Below are positions 5,722 through 5,874 of a stretch of DNA of 5,874 bases, piece by piece. The notes below the pieces were generated by a model that had not been told where the DNA came from, searched no databases, and worked only from the letters and a program-made list of their open reading frames with translations. Source of the stretch: Thermoflexus sp. (lineage in GTDB: Bacteria; Chloroflexota; Anaerolineae; Thermoflexales; Thermoflexaceae); the NCBI GenBank assembly GCA_017743605.1, contig JAGHYO010000147.1, forward strand, positions 1-5,874. The letters are read 5' to 3'. The position numbers were made by a program, and so were the translations under genes. Positions within the stretch are counted from its first letter, which is position 1. The number at the start of each line of letters is the position of its first letter.

Positions 5722-5874
5722 ATGACCCCTCAGATCATCGAAGAGTTGCTTCGAGACCCTGTGTTCCGCTTGAAGTTCTTAGAGCTCCTGGATCGGGATC
5801 CGGCGTTCTGGGAGGAGGTGCGCCGCAAGCTGCTCACGGATGAGCTCCTCGCCCTCCCGGAGCGCGTGGAGCGC
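5722..5874 (+). CDS. Unknown protein, N-terminal 51 residues, cut by window edge
   Basis: The frame is open from the ATG at 5722 to the end of the window, with GGAGG 7 nt upstream and strongly GC-biased third positions, so it is very likely a real gene. The visible part begins MTPQIIEELLRDPVFR and is almost all charged and leucine-rich helix, ending LLTDELLALPERVER. There is no signal peptide or membrane segment. This pattern, LLTxELLxLPERV running into what could become a long coiled coil, recalls N-termini of helical DUF3782-type proteins that carry a PD-(D/E)XK-like nuclease domain after the coiled coil. That is a guess from memory, because the decisive part lies outside the window. It is divergent from the ttuA operon, with about 250 nt between the two starts. 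Confidence 0.7.
   Translation, partial: MTPQIIEELLRDPVFRLKFLELLDRDPAFWEEVRRKLLTDELLALPERVER

Overview
The window looks like a piece of a GC-rich, probably thermophilic bacterial chromosome; a thermophilic Chloroflexota is my best guess. That guess rests on the TtuA-type tRNA thiolase (tRNA 2-thiolation of this kind is typical of thermophiles), the strongly GC-rich third codon positions, and the general look of the proteins. No ribosomal or other taxonomic marker is present, so the taxonomy is inference.

Left block (1-2275, minus strand). Read in the direction of transcription, a Nudix hydrolase (2275-1652) is followed after 29 nt by a deoxynucleoside kinase that starts at a TTG codon (1622-942). 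After about 100 nt comes an MBL-fold metallo-hydrolase (839 to beyond position 1). The first two form a plausible nucleotide salvage and clean-up unit.

Middle block (about 2338-3556). This is a gene graveyard of lower GC content. It holds a frameshifted N-terminal fragment of an IS701/IS4-like DDE transposase (minus strand, about 2338-2566). Next is a WbpD/WlbB-like UDP-sugar N-acetyltransferase pseudogene (plus strand, 2707-3304) with two nonsense codons and a 2-nt deletion. Its stop overlaps, as ATGA, the start of a DegT/DnrJ/EryC1-type aminotransferase remnant (3301 to about 3413) that also carries a frameshift. Together these look like the end of a decayed nucleotide-sugar (O-antigen or glycan) cassette. 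About 140 nt with no recognisable gene follow.

Right block (3557-5874). A minus-strand pair consists of a TtuA/TIGR00269-type tRNA 2-thiolation enzyme (5470-4496) and, 3 nt further on, a signal-less cobalamin-binding-protein-like periplasmic-binding fold protein (4492-3557). A good sigma70-type promoter lies upstream of this pair at 5549-5577. A plus-strand gene of unknown function starts at 5722 and runs off the right edge.

I found no tRNA, rRNA, CRISPR array or intact mobile element. The intact genes are recognisable families. The least obvious content is the decayed sugar cassette and the transposase remnant, the latter read in frame into the Nudix gene. I do not see a convincing undescribed system.
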